A program made the position numbers and the translations under genes. A stretch of 64,000 bases of DNA from Candidatus Hydrogenisulfobacillus filiaventi (GTDB lineage Bacteria > Bacillota > Sulfobacillia > Sulfobacillales > R501), in the NCBI GenBank assembly GCA_902809825.1, contig LR778114.1, positions 2,294,001 to 2,358,000 of the forward strand, read 5' to 3'. Below, piece after piece: positions 17,871-27,092 of the stretch. How positions within the stretch are numbered: position 1 is the stretch's first letter; the number at the start of each line of letters is the position of its first letter. The notes below the pieces were generated by a model, which worked only from the letters and a program-made list of their open reading frames with translations, was not told where the DNA came from and did no database searches.

Positions 17871-19034
17871 GTGCGAGCCGCCCATCGACTGGACACCCTG
17901 CCCCCCTACCTGTTCAAGGAACTGGACCGCCTGGCGTCGGACCTCCGCCGTCAGGGCAAGGACGTCATCAACCTGGGGATCGGGGACCCGGACCGTCCGA
18001 CCCCGGAGCCGGTAGTGGAGGCCCTGGTGGCGGCCGCCCACAATCCCGCCAATCACCGGTATCCCGATTATGCCGGGCATCCCGATTTCCGGCAGGCGGT
18101 GGCAGCCTATTACGCGCGGCGGTTCGGGGTGGAATTGGACCCCGCCACCGAAGTACTGGGCCTCATCGGATCCAAGGAGGGCATCGCCCACCTCATTTGG
18201 GCCTGGGCGGACCCCGGGGATGTGGTGCTGGTCCCCGACCCCGCCTATCCGGTCTATCGCACCCAGGCCCTGCTGGCCGGGGCGGAGCCCTATGACCTGC
18301 CTCTGCGCCCGGAGACCGGGTTCCTGCCCGACCTGGCGGCCATTCCGCCTGCGGTGCTGAGCCGTGCCCGCATGTTATGGCTCAACTACCCCAACAACCC
18401 CACCGGGGCGGTGGCCACCCGCGCCTTTTACGAAGAGGCAGTGGCGTTCGCCCGGCGCCATGACCTGCTGCTCTGCAGCGACGCCGCCTACGTGGAGACC
18501 GGCTTTGACGGCTACCGGGCCCCCAGCGTGCTGGAGGTACCGGGGGCCAAGGAGGTGGCGGTGGAATTCTATTCCCTGTCCAAGCCCTTCAACATGACCG
18601 GCTGGCGGATAGCGGCCGCAGTGGGTAACCGCACGGCCATTGACGCCCTCGGCACCCTCAAGAGCCACCTCGATTCCGGCCCGTTCACCGCCGTGCAACG
18701 GGCGGCCATCCAGGCCCTCTCCGAGCCCGAAGGACCCGTCAGCGCCATGAACGACCTCTACCGCCGCCGGCGGGACATGGCCGTGAGCCTGCTGCGGGAG
18801 ATGGGCCTCCCGGTCACGCCGCCCTTGTCCACCTTTTACCTCTGGGTGCCCAACCCGCGGGGGTGGAGTTCAGCGGAAACCGCCCGCTTCTTCCTGGAGC
18901 GGTCGGCGGTGGTGGTCACGCCCGGCAACGCCTACGGCGCGCATGGGGAGGGCTGGTTCCGCATCTCCCTGACCATTTCCGATGAACGGCTGCGGCAGGG
19001 ACTGGAACGGATGGCGGCCGCCCTCGGGGCCTGA
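17871..19034 (+). CDS. dapL: LL-diaminopimelate aminotransferase
   Basis: A 387-residue fold-type I PLP enzyme. It shows INLGIGDPDRPTP, YPDYAGHPDFRQAVAAYY, the GSKEGIAHL phosphate site, NYPNNPTGA and the PLP-lysine motif SLSKPFNMTGWRI. These fit the LL-DAP-AT / DapL group, which converts tetrahydrodipicolinate directly to LL-DAP. The GTG at 17871 follows AAGGAGG; family length is about 390. The dapA neighbour supports the lysine role; a related aminotransferase with another substrate cannot be fully excluded. Confidence 0.85.
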   Translation: MRAAHRLDTLPPYLFKELDRLASDLRRQGKDVINLGIGDPDRPTPEPVVEALVAAAHNPANHRYPDYAGHPDFRQAVAAYYARRFGVELDPATEVLGLIGSKEGIAHLIWAWADPGDVVLVPDPAYPVYRTQALLAGAEPYDLPLRPETGFLPDLAAIPPAVLSRARMLWLNYPNNPTGAVATRAFYEEAVAFARRHDLLLCSDAAYVETGFDGYRAPSVLEVPGAKEVAVEFYSLSKPFNMTGWRIAAAVGNRTAIDALGTLKSHLDSGPFTAVQRAAIQALSEPEGPVSAMNDLYRRRRDMAVSLLREMGLPVTPPLSTFYLWVPNPRGWSSAETARFFLERSAVVVTPGNAYGAHGEGWFRISLTISDERLRQGLERMAAALGA

Positions 19035-19187
19035 GCGGTTCGTCCGGGACCACAAATTGGCCCTTATGCACCGGGCGCCGCTGCCGTACATTGTATTATT
19101 GCGGGTCTTCGATCCGGGTGAACCCTGCCCCCGGGCGGGGCGGGACCGGGGAGCCGACATTTGTGCCCGGAGGGGTCGCACGTCACA

Positions 19188-21005
19188 ATGACCTCGTTTA
19201 CCGCGCTTCTGGCCAACGGGATTACGGCCGCGCTGGCCGGGCCCACGGGCGCCATTGAATGGCTGCCCATTCCCCGGTTCGACGGGCCCAGTGTGTTCGG
19301 GCGCCTGCTCGACCGCCACGGCGGCGGGTACCTGAGCCTGGAGCCCGAGGAGCCCGTTCCGGCCACGCAGCGCTACCTGGACGAAGGGCTGGCGCTGGAG
19401 ACCCGCTTCGACGGGCCCCAGGGCACGGCCCGGGTCCGCACCTGGCTGGCTTTCGGCCGCACTGCGGTCTGGATGCACGCCGAAACCTCCATGCCGCTGG
19501 TGCTCACCTGCCGGCCCATGTTCAACTACGGGGCCGTCCGGCCTGCCTGGGAACGGGAGGCCGACGGGGTGCGCTTCGCCAATCCCCACGGCCCGGAACA
19601 GGCCCGGCTGCTGATTCAGGGACCGCACCGGCCCACCGCCCGGCCTGAACAGTGGATCTGCGGCCCCGGCAACGTGACGGTGGTGTTCCGGGTCAGCAGT
19701 GAGAACCCGGCCGATACCCGTTGGCTGGCTCAACCCGTGGGCACCGATCCGGAACGGGTATGGCGGCGGACCGCGAGCTTCTGGCAGCATGCCGACATCC
19801 CCTACCAGGGGCCGTTTGAGGCCGCCTTCCACCGCAGCGTCCAGGTGGTGCGGGCGCTTACCTACCGGCCCACCGGCGTGCCCATCGCCGCCGCCACCAC
19901 CTCCCTGCCCGAGAACCCGGGGGAAACCCGGCAGTGGGACTACCGGTTCGTGTGGGTGCGGGACGCCGCCTATGCCGGCGAGGCCCTATTGCTGGCGGGG
20001 GACGTGGTGGGCGCCCGGCGCATCGCCGAGTTCCTGCTCAACGCCGTCTCCCTGGAGGACCGGCCCTTTGCCGCCCCCCTGCTGCGGGTGGACGGCAGTG
20101 TGCCGGACGGGGAACGGGACATGGGCTGGCTGGCGGGCCATCAGGACTCCCGTCCGGCCCGCATGGGCAACGGGGCCGTCCGCCAGCTGCAGCAGGACCT
20201 GGCCGGATCCGTGCTGTGGCTGGTCTACCGCCTGTGGGAGGAAACCGGGGACGCCGGCTTCATCCGCTTCTACTGGTGGGCAATCGCCGCCCTGGCGGAC
20301 TGGAGCCGGCGGTCCTGGAACTGGCCCGACGCCTCGCTGTGGGAATTCCGGGGCATTCGGGACCAGCATACCCACTCCCGGGTCCTCTGCTGGACCGGGC
20401 TGACCACCGCCGCCCACCTGGCCGAGGCGGTGATGGGGGACACCCGGCAGGCCCGGCGCTGGGCCACCGCGGCCGAGCGCATCCGCCAGACGCTGATGGC
20501 CGAAGCGGCTGCCCACGGGGGCTTTCCCCAGCGGGCCCGGGGCGGGGTGCCCGACGCCGCCCTCTTCACCCTGCCGTTGTACGGCTTCGTACCAGCGGAC
20601 GACCCCGCTTTCCATGCCACCTTCCGCACCCTGGAGGAAACGCTGGTACAGGATGACCTGGTCTTCCGCTACCGCAGCGATGACCTGGGCAATGCGCGCT
20701 TCCCCTTCACCCTGGCCGGTTTCTGGTATGCCCGCGTCCTGCTCCGGCAGGGAGCCCTGGAGCGGGCCGACCAGGTCCTGGCCCGGCATGTGGCCAGTGC
20801 CACCCCGCTGGGACTGTTCGGGGAACACGTCGACCCTGAGAGCGGGCAGGCCCGGGGTAACTTCCCTCAGCTGTTCGCCCACACCGGGCTGATTGCCGCC
20901 CTGGCCGAACGCCGGCGGCTGCTGGAAGGGCAGCGGTTGCCGGGCATGGCCGCCAATCCGTTCCAAAGCCGTCCCGAGCCGGCACCCACCTCCTTTCCCG
21001 CCTGA
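19188..21005 (+). CDS. GH15-family glycoside hydrolase (glucoamylase/trehalase-like)
   Basis: A 605-residue protein without a signal peptide. The N-terminal beta-sandwich (about 1-210) precedes an (alpha/alpha)6 barrel with RQWDYRFVWVRDAAYAGEALL, WEFRGIRDQHTHSRVLCW and EHVDPESGQARGNFPQLFAH, the standard GH15 signatures. Members hydrolyse alpha-glucosidic bonds in oligosaccharides or trehalose, usually in the cytoplasm. The ATG at 19188 lies 13 bases after CGGAGGGG; a TTG at 19161 is the alternative. It is followed by a terminator. The substrate cannot be decided from sequence. Confidence 0.88.
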   Translation: MTSFTALLANGITAALAGPTGAIEWLPIPRFDGPSVFGRLLDRHGGGYLSLEPEEPVPATQRYLDEGLALETRFDGPQGTARVRTWLAFGRTAVWMHAETSMPLVLTCRPMFNYGAVRPAWEREADGVRFANPHGPEQARLLIQGPHRPTARPEQWICGPGNVTVVFRVSSENPADTRWLAQPVGTDPERVWRRTASFWQHADIPYQGPFEAAFHRSVQVVRALTYRPTGVPIAAATTSLPENPGETRQWDYRFVWVRDAAYAGEALLLAGDVVGARRIAEFLLNAVSLEDRPFAAPLLRVDGSVPDGERDMGWLAGHQDSRPARMGNGAVRQLQQDLAGSVLWLVYRLWEETGDAGFIRFYWWAIAALADWSRRSWNWPDASLWEFRGIRDQHTHSRVLCWTGLTTAAHLAEAVMGDTRQARRWATAAERIRQTLMAEAAAHGGFPQRARGGVPDAALFTLPLYGFVPADDPAFHATFRTLEETLVQDDLVFRYRSDDLGNARFPFTLAGFWYARVLLRQGALERADQVLARHVASATPLGLFGEHVDPESGQARGNFPQLFAHTGLIAALAERRRLLEGQRLPGMAANPFQSRPEPAPTSFPA

Positions 21006-21010
21006 ACCGT

Positions 21011-21046
21011 GGTGACCGGGCCCGCCGGGGCCCGGTCACCGTTTGT
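21011..21046 (+). terminator. Intrinsic terminator after the GH15 gene
   Basis: A perfect 13-bp stem: GGTGACCGGGCCC at 21011-21023 with GGGCCCGGTCACC at 21028-21040, a 4-base loop, then GTTTGT. Confidence 0.8.
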
Positions 21047-21084
21047 GCCCCGCCGGGCCAGCGGGCCCGGAGCCACGATGTAAG

Positions 21085-21148
21085 ATTTGTGTCATTTCCC
21101 CTGGATAATAGCTTGCATTTGGCGCTCCATATGCTATATTTGTGTCAT
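21085..21148 (+). promoter_or_regulatory. Promoter flanked by two identical 11-bp direct repeats
   Basis: TTGCAT (21113-21118) and TATATT (21135-21140) with a 16-base spacer form a sigma-A promoter for the PucR-like gene. ATTTGTGTCAT occurs at 21085-21095 and again at 21138-21148, exactly 53 bases apart, about five helical turns. The first copy lies upstream of -35 and the second overlaps the -10 and start region. An ATAGC...GCTAT inverted repeat spans the same stretch. This looks like a two-site operator, possibly looped. Confidence 0.65.
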
Positions 21149-21184
21149 CTTAGCGGTGCTAACTTGGTGGAGGAGGGACGTTCC

Positions 21185-22009
21185 ATGGCACTTCCGGGAG
21201 CAGCCACCGGATCCCTACCCCTTTCCCGGCCCCGGCCGGCAAGCCGTCTGCGGCCTCTGCCGCCCGCAGCCCGGCCCGCCCCGCCGGCGGACGCCCTGCT
21301 GAACACCGCCCTGGCGCTGGAAGTGAGCCCGGGCCGCCGCAGCGCCCGGGTGCTGGCCGCGGCGGGCGGCACCGCTCCCCCGCCCTCCCGGTTGGCCGGA
21401 ACCGGGGCGGAGCTGGTTACGCTGCCCCGCCCGGAGGGCGGCTGGATCGGGATCCTGGCGGCCCCGCCGGGCGCAATCCGGCAGCTGCCGCGGCACGTGC
21501 TGGACCCCTGGGCGCAGGAGGCCGGGATTGCGCTGGGCGCTTCCTCCCCGGTGGAGGATCCCCGGTATCTGAGTGCCGCCTTGGAGGAGGCCGAAAGCGC
21601 GGTGCGGCTGGTGGAGCGGGCACTGGGCACCGGCTGCCGGGGAGTGGAGGACCTGGGACCCTACCGCTGGATCCTGACCTTGTCCCTCAGTCAGCTCTGG
21701 CAGGTCCTGCTAGGACCGGAGCTAGGGCCGGTACTGCGGCTCGAGGCCGGGGAAACCGCCCGGCTGCTGCCGGTGCTGGACGCCCTGCTCCGCACCGGGG
21801 GTGACCGCCTGCAGGCTGCCGCTCTCCTGGAGCTATCCCTGCCGGAGCTCGAAACCCGCCTGGCCCGCCTGGCCCAACAGTTGGGGTCCGATTTCCTGAG
21901 CCCGGCCCGGCGCGCCATCCTGCAGGCAGCCTGGATTGCCTACCGCCTGCGCGCGGAACCCGAGAACCTGCTGCCGGCCGGACAGGAGGCTGCGGGCGCG
22001 GGAGCCTGA
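21185..22009 (+). CDS. PucR-type HTH domain regulator candidate
   Basis: A 274-residue protein. The last quarter (VLDALLRTGGDRLQAAALLELSLPELETRLARLAQQLG) resembles the PucR/CdaR C-terminal helix-turn-helix. The proline- and alanine-rich N-terminus (about 1-60) and the middle part are not recognised. The ATG at 21185 follows GGTGGAGGAGGG. It has its own promoter with repeated operator-like sites and lies next to the biotin genes, so autoregulation or control of its neighbours is possible. Function is inferred from one domain only. Confidence 0.55.
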   Translation: MALPGAATGSLPLSRPRPASRLRPLPPAARPAPPADALLNTALALEVSPGRRSARVLAAAGGTAPPPSRLAGTGAELVTLPRPEGGWIGILAAPPGAIRQLPRHVLDPWAQEAGIALGASSPVEDPRYLSAALEEAESAVRLVERALGTGCRGVEDLGPYRWILTLSLSQLWQVLLGPELGPVLRLEAGETARLLPVLDALLRTGGDRLQAAALLELSLPELETRLARLAQQLGSDFLSPARRAILQAAWIAYRLRAEPENLLPAGQEAAGAGA

Positions 22010-22016
22010 CGCCGGC

Positions 22017-23477
22017 TCAGGCGTCCCCGGACCGGCACGCCGCCCGCAGGGCGCGCTTATCCACCTTGCCCGTGGCCGTCCGCGGGAGAGCGGCCACAAA
22101 GTGGATGGCGTCGGGCACCCACCAGGCCGGGAACACCTCCCGCAGCCAGGCCTGCAGCTCCTGCTCCCCGACCGGGGCTGCCGCCGCCACCACCGCCAGA
22201 GGGCGCTCCCCCCAGCGGCGGTCGGGGCAGGCCACCACCGCTGCCTCCGCCACCGCCGGATGGCCGAGCAGGCGGCGTTCCAAGGTCAGGGAGTCAATCC
22301 ACTCCCCGCCGCTCTTAATCCGATCCGCTAGACGGTCCCGCAGGTGCAGCCGGCCGTCAGGGTGCTGCACCACCACATCACCGGTGGCGATCCAGCCCTC
22401 CCCGGCCGCTCCCCCCAAAGGGCGCGCCGTCCACGGGGAGCGCACCCGTAGCTCCCCGGCCGAACGGCCGTCAGCCGGCAAGGGCTGCCCGTCCTCCCCA
22501 GCCACCATCACCTCCACAAAGGGTAAGGGGTAGCCCAGGTCTCCGCTGTCCCCGGCCCCGCGCCCTGCCCGGCGCAGGGCGACACTCGGCCCGGCCTCGC
22601 TCAAGCCGTAACCCTCGATCACGGTAACCCCCCAACCGGTAAGGCGGGCATACAGCGCCTCCGGCAAAGGGGCCCCGCCCGTGAACGCGGTACGGAGTCC
22701 CGGCGGCGGTCCCCCCGCCGTCTCCCAGTAGCGGATGAGGTCATGCCAGACCGTGGGCACGCCCGCCGCCACCGTCACCCCCCTGTCCGCCATGAGGCGG
22801 CTCACAGCAGCGGGTTCCAAGGGCCCGCCGGCCAGGACCAGGTCGGCCCCCTGCAGGAAGGCGACATAGGGCAGTCCCCAGGCCTGGACATGGAAGAGGG
22901 GCACCAGCGGCAGCAGCACGTCTCCGGGGCGCACTCCTAGCCCTGCAGCCAGCGCCACCGCGTGCAGGGCTATCGCCCGTTGCGGGTAGACGGCGGCCTT
23001 GGGAGGTCCCGTGGTGCCCGAGGTGGTGACCAGGGTCGCGGGATCCGTTTCCGCCACCGCCGGCAGCAGCCCGCCGGGAGGGGCCTCCCCGCCCGGCGCC
23101 GCCTCCGGAGGCGGCGCCGCCAGCCGATCCCGCACCGCCTCCCAGACAGGCCGGTAGCCGGGCAGGACCACCACCGCGGCCGGGCGCACCTGCTCCAGCA
23201 CCCCGGCTAACACCGCCGCCGGCAGGCGATGATTGACCGCGTACCAGATCGCCCCCGCCCGCTGCAGGGCCAGCGCCTGCAGGAGATGCGGGCCATCGTT
23301 CCCGCCCCAGGTGGCCACCGGGGTGCCCGCCGCGGATACCCAAGCGGCCGCCTGCCGCTCCACCGCCGCCTGTACGGCGCTGTACGGCAGGGTATGCCCG
23401 GCCCCGTCCGCGCCCGTCCAGTGCAGGTGGCCCCCTGCGGCCGCTGCGGCCCTTAACACCGCCTCCACCGTCAGCAT
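22017..23477 (-). CDS. AMP-dependent acyl-CoA synthetase (ANL family)
   Basis: A 486-residue adenylating enzyme. Visible are the P-loop TLVTTSGTTGPPKAAVYPQ, the A5 motif VIEGYGLSEAGPSV, the hinge GWIATGDVVVQHPDGRLHLRDRLADRIKSGGEWID and the C-terminal catalytic lysine in PRTATGKVDKRAL. It would activate a carboxylic acid and form its CoA thioester. It is transcribed divergently from bioF, 100 bases away. No bioW, bioC or bioH is in the window, so a role in making pimeloyl-CoA is conceivable but unproven; a medium-chain fatty acid is equally possible. Confidence 0.9.
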   Translation of the reverse strand: MLTVEAVLRAAAAAGGHLHWTGADGAGHTLPYSAVQAAVERQAAAWVSAAGTPVATWGGNDGPHLLQALALQRAGAIWYAVNHRLPAAVLAGVLEQVRPAAVVVLPGYRPVWEAVRDRLAAPPPEAAPGGEAPPGGLLPAVAETDPATLVTTSGTTGPPKAAVYPQRAIALHAVALAAGLGVRPGDVLLPLVPLFHVQAWGLPYVAFLQGADLVLAGGPLEPAAVSRLMADRGVTVAAGVPTVWHDLIRYWETAGGPPPGLRTAFTGGAPLPEALYARLTGWGVTVIEGYGLSEAGPSVALRRAGRGAGDSGDLGYPLPFVEVMVAGEDGQPLPADGRSAGELRVRSPWTARPLGGAAGEGWIATGDVVVQHPDGRLHLRDRLADRIKSGGEWIDSLTLERRLLGHPAVAEAAVVACPDRRWGERPLAVVAAAAPVGEQELQAWLREVFPAWWVPDAIHFVAALPRTATGKVDKRALRAACRSGDA

Positions 23478-23577
23478 CCGGTTCCCTCCCTTCCCGGCCT
23501 CCGCGACCGGGTTTCCGGTGTGTTATTCTAACCCATGCTCAACCCGTACCCGGATCCGGCCGGGCGGAGGAGGCAGG

Positions 23578-24765
23578 ATGGACACCTACGAACGCGAACT
23601 GGACCGGCTGCGGGCGCAGGATCTGGAACGGCAGCTGATCGAAACCGGGCAGGGGGCCGATCCGGTCCTGACAGTCGATGGCCGTCCCTATCTCAACCTT
23701 TCGGGGACCGATTACCTGTCCCTCAGCCGGCATCCGGCCGTGCTGGCGGCCGCCCGGGCCGCTCTGGATCGGGAGGGATTCCAGGCGGGCGGCTCCTGCC
23801 TGGTCACCGGACACGACCCCGCGCACGGGGCGCTGGAACGCCGGGTGGCGGCCTGGCAACGGCAGCCGGCGGCCCTGGTCCTCCCCACCGGCTACCAGGC
23901 GGCCCTGGGCACGGTGGCCGCCCTGGGGCGGGACGGGGTCATCTTCTCCGACGCCCTCAGCCACGCCGCCCTCATTGACGGCTGCCGTCTGGCCAGGGCG
24001 CGGGTGGTGGTCTACCGGCACGGCGACGTCGGGGATCTGGCCCGCCGCCTGCGGGCGGAGCCGCCGCCCCCGCCCGGGCGCCCGCGCCTGATTGTGACCG
24101 ACGGGGTGTTCAGCATGGACGGGGACACCGCACCCCTGCCAGAACTAGCACAGCTGGCCGCCACCTATGATGCCGTCCTGGTGGTGGACGACGCCCACGG
24201 GGTAGGGGTGCTGGGGGCCACGGGGGCGGGGCTGACGGAAGCCGCCGGCATCAGTCCCGGCCGCCTCGTGCTGGTGGGGTCCTTCAGCAAGGCCCTGGGC
24301 CTGCAGGGCGGCTTTGTGGCGGCGGCGGAGCCCGTCATCCGCTTCCTGATCAACCGCGCCCGCCCGTTCATCTTCTCCTCCGGCCTCCTGCCGCCCCTGG
24401 CGGCGGCCGCCCGGGCCGCGATCGACGTGGCGGCGGCGGACGGGGACCGACGCCGGCGGCTGCAGGCCCATGCCGCCCGCCTCCGCTCCGGCCTGACCGC
24501 CTGCGGCTACCGGGTGCCCCCGACCGCGTATCCCGGCCTCCCGATCGTGCCCGTGCTGACCGGCGACGCCCGCCGCGCCCTGGACCTGGCCGCCGCCTTG
24601 CGCGCCCGCGGCCTTTGGGTCACCCCGATCCGGCCGCCGGCGGTGCCCGACGGGGCCAGCCGCCTGCGGCTGACCGTCCAGGCGGCCCATCAGCCGGATC
24701 AGATCGAGGAGGCCCTGGCGGCCTTTCAGGCCCTGGCCCCCCGTTTTGCCCCCGCCGGGCCCTGA
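23578..24765 (+). CDS. bioF: 8-amino-7-oxononanoate synthase
   Basis: A 395-residue PLP enzyme of the alpha-oxoamine synthase family that condenses pimeloyl-CoA (or pimeloyl-ACP) with alanine, the first ring-forming step of biotin synthesis. It shows LNLSGTDYLSLSRHP, GGSCLVTGHDPAHGALE, VDDAHGVGVLGATGAG and the PLP lysine in VGSFSKALGLQGGF. The ATG at 23578 follows GGAGGAGGCAGG. It begins the bioF-bioA-bioD operon. Confidence 0.93.
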   Translation: MDTYERELDRLRAQDLERQLIETGQGADPVLTVDGRPYLNLSGTDYLSLSRHPAVLAAARAALDREGFQAGGSCLVTGHDPAHGALERRVAAWQRQPAALVLPTGYQAALGTVAALGRDGVIFSDALSHAALIDGCRLARARVVVYRHGDVGDLARRLRAEPPPPPGRPRLIVTDGVFSMDGDTAPLPELAQLAATYDAVLVVDDAHGVGVLGATGAGLTEAAGISPGRLVLVGSFSKALGLQGGFVAAAEPVIRFLINRARPFIFSSGLLPPLAAAARAAIDVAAADGDRRRRLQAHAARLRSGLTACGYRVPPTAYPGLPIVPVLTGDARRALDLAAALRARGLWVTPIRPPAVPDGASRLRLTVQAAHQPDQIEEALAAFQALAPRFAPAGP

Positions 24766-24788
24766 CACGTGCGGAAGGAGCTGACCTG

Positions 24789-26219
24789 ATGCAGGACCCT
24801 GTGCAGCCGGACGCCCCCGGGGACGTCATCCCCATCCTGGGCGCATCCTACCCGGCCGCTGACATTGAAGCCTGGGATCGCACCTACGTCTGGCACCCCT
24901 TTACCCAGATGCAGGACTACACCGGCCGGGACCCCGTGGTAATCGTGGAAGGCGACGGGGTGCGGGTGCGGGACACCCGCGGCCGCTGGTACTATGACGG
25001 GGTGGCCTCGGTGTGGCTCAATGTCCATGGCCACCGGGTCCCCGCCCTGGATGCGGCCATCCGTGAACAGCTGACCCGCATCGCCCACAGCACCCTGCTC
25101 GGGCAGGGCAATGCCGTGACGGCGGTGCTGGCGCACCACCTGGCCGGGATTACGCCCCCCGGTCTTACCCGCTTCTTTTTTTCCGATTCCGGGGCGGCCG
25201 CGGTGGAGGTGGCCCTAAAGATGGCGGTCCAGTACTGGGCCAATCAGGGCCAGGGCCAACGCACCCGCATCCTCGGCTTCACGTCCAATTATCACGGGGA
25301 TACCCTGGGCGCCATGGCCGTGGCCCCGGACGAGACCTTCCACTGGCCCTTCCTGTCCTACCTGCCGCCGGAACCGCGGGTGCCCTATCCGCACTGCTAC
25401 CGCTGCCCCCTGGGCCGCTCCCGGCCCGGCTGCGGCTTGGCCTGCCTGGGTCCGGTGGAGGAGGCGCTGGCCCAGGAAGGTGACCGGCTGGCTGCGGTCA
25501 TCATCGAGCCGGTGCAGGGGGCGGGCGGCATCATCCCCGCCCCGCCCGGCTACCTGGCGGGGCTGCGGGAGTTGTGCGACCGCTACGGCGTCCTCCTGAT
25601 TGTGGACGAGGTAGCCACCGGCTTCGGGCGCACCGGCCGCCTGTGGGGCGTGGACCACGACGGCGTGGTGCCCGATATCCTCTGCCTGGGCAAGGGTATC
25701 ACCGGCGGCTACCTGCCCCTGTCGGCCACGGTGGCGGGCGAGCGTATTTATGCGGCCTTCCTGGGCGAGGTAGGGGCCAAGCGCGCCCTGTATCACGGCC
25801 ACTCCTATGCCGGCAACGCCCTGGCGGCCGCGGCCGCCCTGGCCAGCCTCCGCCTCCTGACCGCGCCCGGCTTCCTGGAAGGCGTGGCGGCCAAGGCGGA
25901 AACGCTGGGCGGAGCCCTCGAGCCCCTGCGCGGGCTGCCCTACGTCGGCGATGTGCGCCAGTTGGGATTGATGGCGGGCATCGAGCTGGTACAGGACCGG
26001 GTCAGCCGGCGCGGGTTTCCCTACGGGCTTCAAGCCGGGTGGGTGGTCGCCGATCGCGCCCGGGCCCGCGGGCTCCTCATCCGCCCCATCGGCAATGTGG
26101 TCATCTTTATGCCGCCGCTGGCCTCCACGCCCGCCGAGCTGGGGGAAATGACCGCCATCCTGACCGGGGCGGTGGCGGAGGCCCAGGAGGCGTTGGCGGC
26201 CCTGGCCGGCCGGGGCTGA
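24789..26219 (+). CDS. bioA: 7,8-diaminononanoate (DAPA) aminotransferase
   Basis: A 476-residue class III PLP aminotransferase. The N-terminal AWDRTYVWHPFTQMQDY is a hallmark of BioA; SVWLNVHGHRVPALD, FFFSDSGAAAVEVALKM, IIEPVQGAGGI, IVDEVATGFGRTG and LCLGKGITGGYLPLSA follow, the last with the PLP lysine. It converts KAPA to DAPA; whether SAM or lysine is the amino donor is not certain from sequence. A cysteine-containing insert near residue 200 (YPHCYRCPLGRSRPGCGLAC) is like that of the Bacillus type. Starts 23 bases after bioF with AAGGAG. Confidence 0.92.
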   Translation: MQDPVQPDAPGDVIPILGASYPAADIEAWDRTYVWHPFTQMQDYTGRDPVVIVEGDGVRVRDTRGRWYYDGVASVWLNVHGHRVPALDAAIREQLTRIAHSTLLGQGNAVTAVLAHHLAGITPPGLTRFFFSDSGAAAVEVALKMAVQYWANQGQGQRTRILGFTSNYHGDTLGAMAVAPDETFHWPFLSYLPPEPRVPYPHCYRCPLGRSRPGCGLACLGPVEEALAQEGDRLAAVIIEPVQGAGGIIPAPPGYLAGLRELCDRYGVLLIVDEVATGFGRTGRLWGVDHDGVVPDILCLGKGITGGYLPLSATVAGERIYAAFLGEVGAKRALYHGHSYAGNALAAAAALASLRLLTAPGFLEGVAAKAETLGGALEPLRGLPYVGDVRQLGLMAGIELVQDRVSRRGFPYGLQAGWVVADRARARGLLIRPIGNVVIFMPPLASTPAELGEMTAILTGAVAEAQEALAALAGRG

Positions 26220-26238
26220 GCCAGAAAGGAGGCAAGGC

Positions 26239-26949
26239 ATGCGGGGCCTGTTCGTGACCGGAACCGACACGGGGGTCGGCAAGACCACGGTGACCGCCGC
26301 GCTGGCCTGGGGCCTGCGCGAGCGGGGCCTGGAGGTGGGGGTGATGAAACCGGTGGAGACGGGGGTCCCGGCCGGGGCCGCCTGGCCGCCGGATGCGGCC
26401 CTGCTGGCAGAGGCAGCCGGGGCGGCCGATCCCCGCGACTTGGTGGTGCCGGCGCACTACCCGGATCCGCTGGCTCCCTGGATCGCGGCCCGCCGCAGCG
26501 GACAGCCGGTACCCTGGGACCACCTGCTGGAGGCTGCCGCCGCCCTGGCCGCACGCCACCCGCGACTGCTGGTGGAAGGGGCCGGGGGCCTGGCGGTCCC
26601 CCTGGATGCCACCCGCACCATGGCCGACCTGGCCGGGGCCCTGGGTCTGCCCCTGCTGGTGGTGGCACGGGCCGGCCTCGGCACCATCAATCACACCCTC
26701 CTCACCCTGGACTATGCCCGCGCCCGGGGGCTGGCGGTGGCCGGGGTGGTCTTCAACGGCTTCCGCGGTAGTGATCCCGCCGAGGCGGACAATCCGGCCG
26801 CGGTGGCGGAACTGACCGGGGTACCCGTGCTGGGCCGCCTACCGCAGCTGCCCCCGGGCGCCGGCCGCCTGTATGCGCGCCTAAGCGCCCACCTGGACTG
26901 GGAGGCCCTGGCCGGCCCGCCCGGGCCCCTGGGTGAACGGCCGGGATGA
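26239..26949 (+). CDS. bioD: Dethiobiotin synthetase
   Basis: A 236-residue P-loop enzyme that closes the ureido ring of dethiobiotin using CO2 and ATP. It has the N-terminal FVTGTDTGVGKTTVTAAL Walker motif, KPVETGV, LLVEGAGGLAVPLD and LPLLVVARAGLGTINHTLLT. The ATG follows AAGGAGG. It is the last gene of the biotin unit; bioB is not adjacent. Confidence 0.95.
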   Translation: MRGLFVTGTDTGVGKTTVTAALAWGLRERGLEVGVMKPVETGVPAGAAWPPDAALLAEAAGAADPRDLVVPAHYPDPLAPWIAARRSGQPVPWDHLLEAAAALAARHPRLLVEGAGGLAVPLDATRTMADLAGALGLPLLVVARAGLGTINHTLLTLDYARARGLAVAGVVFNGFRGSDPAEADNPAAVAELTGVPVLGRLPQLPPGAGRLYARLSAHLDWEALAGPPGPLGERPG

Positions 26950-27092
26950 TCCTTCGGTTTTCGCCGATCCCGTAACCCCGGTTCAGGAAGCGCGCCATAA
27001 CCCCGCCGGGATTTTGGCATAATCAAGACGGCCGGAACAGGGGCCGGGGAGCCGGCCCCCCGGAACCACCGCCGGAAAGGAGTACGGGAGGC

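Noticed and set aside
19035-19187. Possible promoter TTATGC-N17-TACATT before the GH15 gene
   Set aside because: Both hexamers are poor matches and several alternatives exist in the same AT-rich patch, so no site is claimed.
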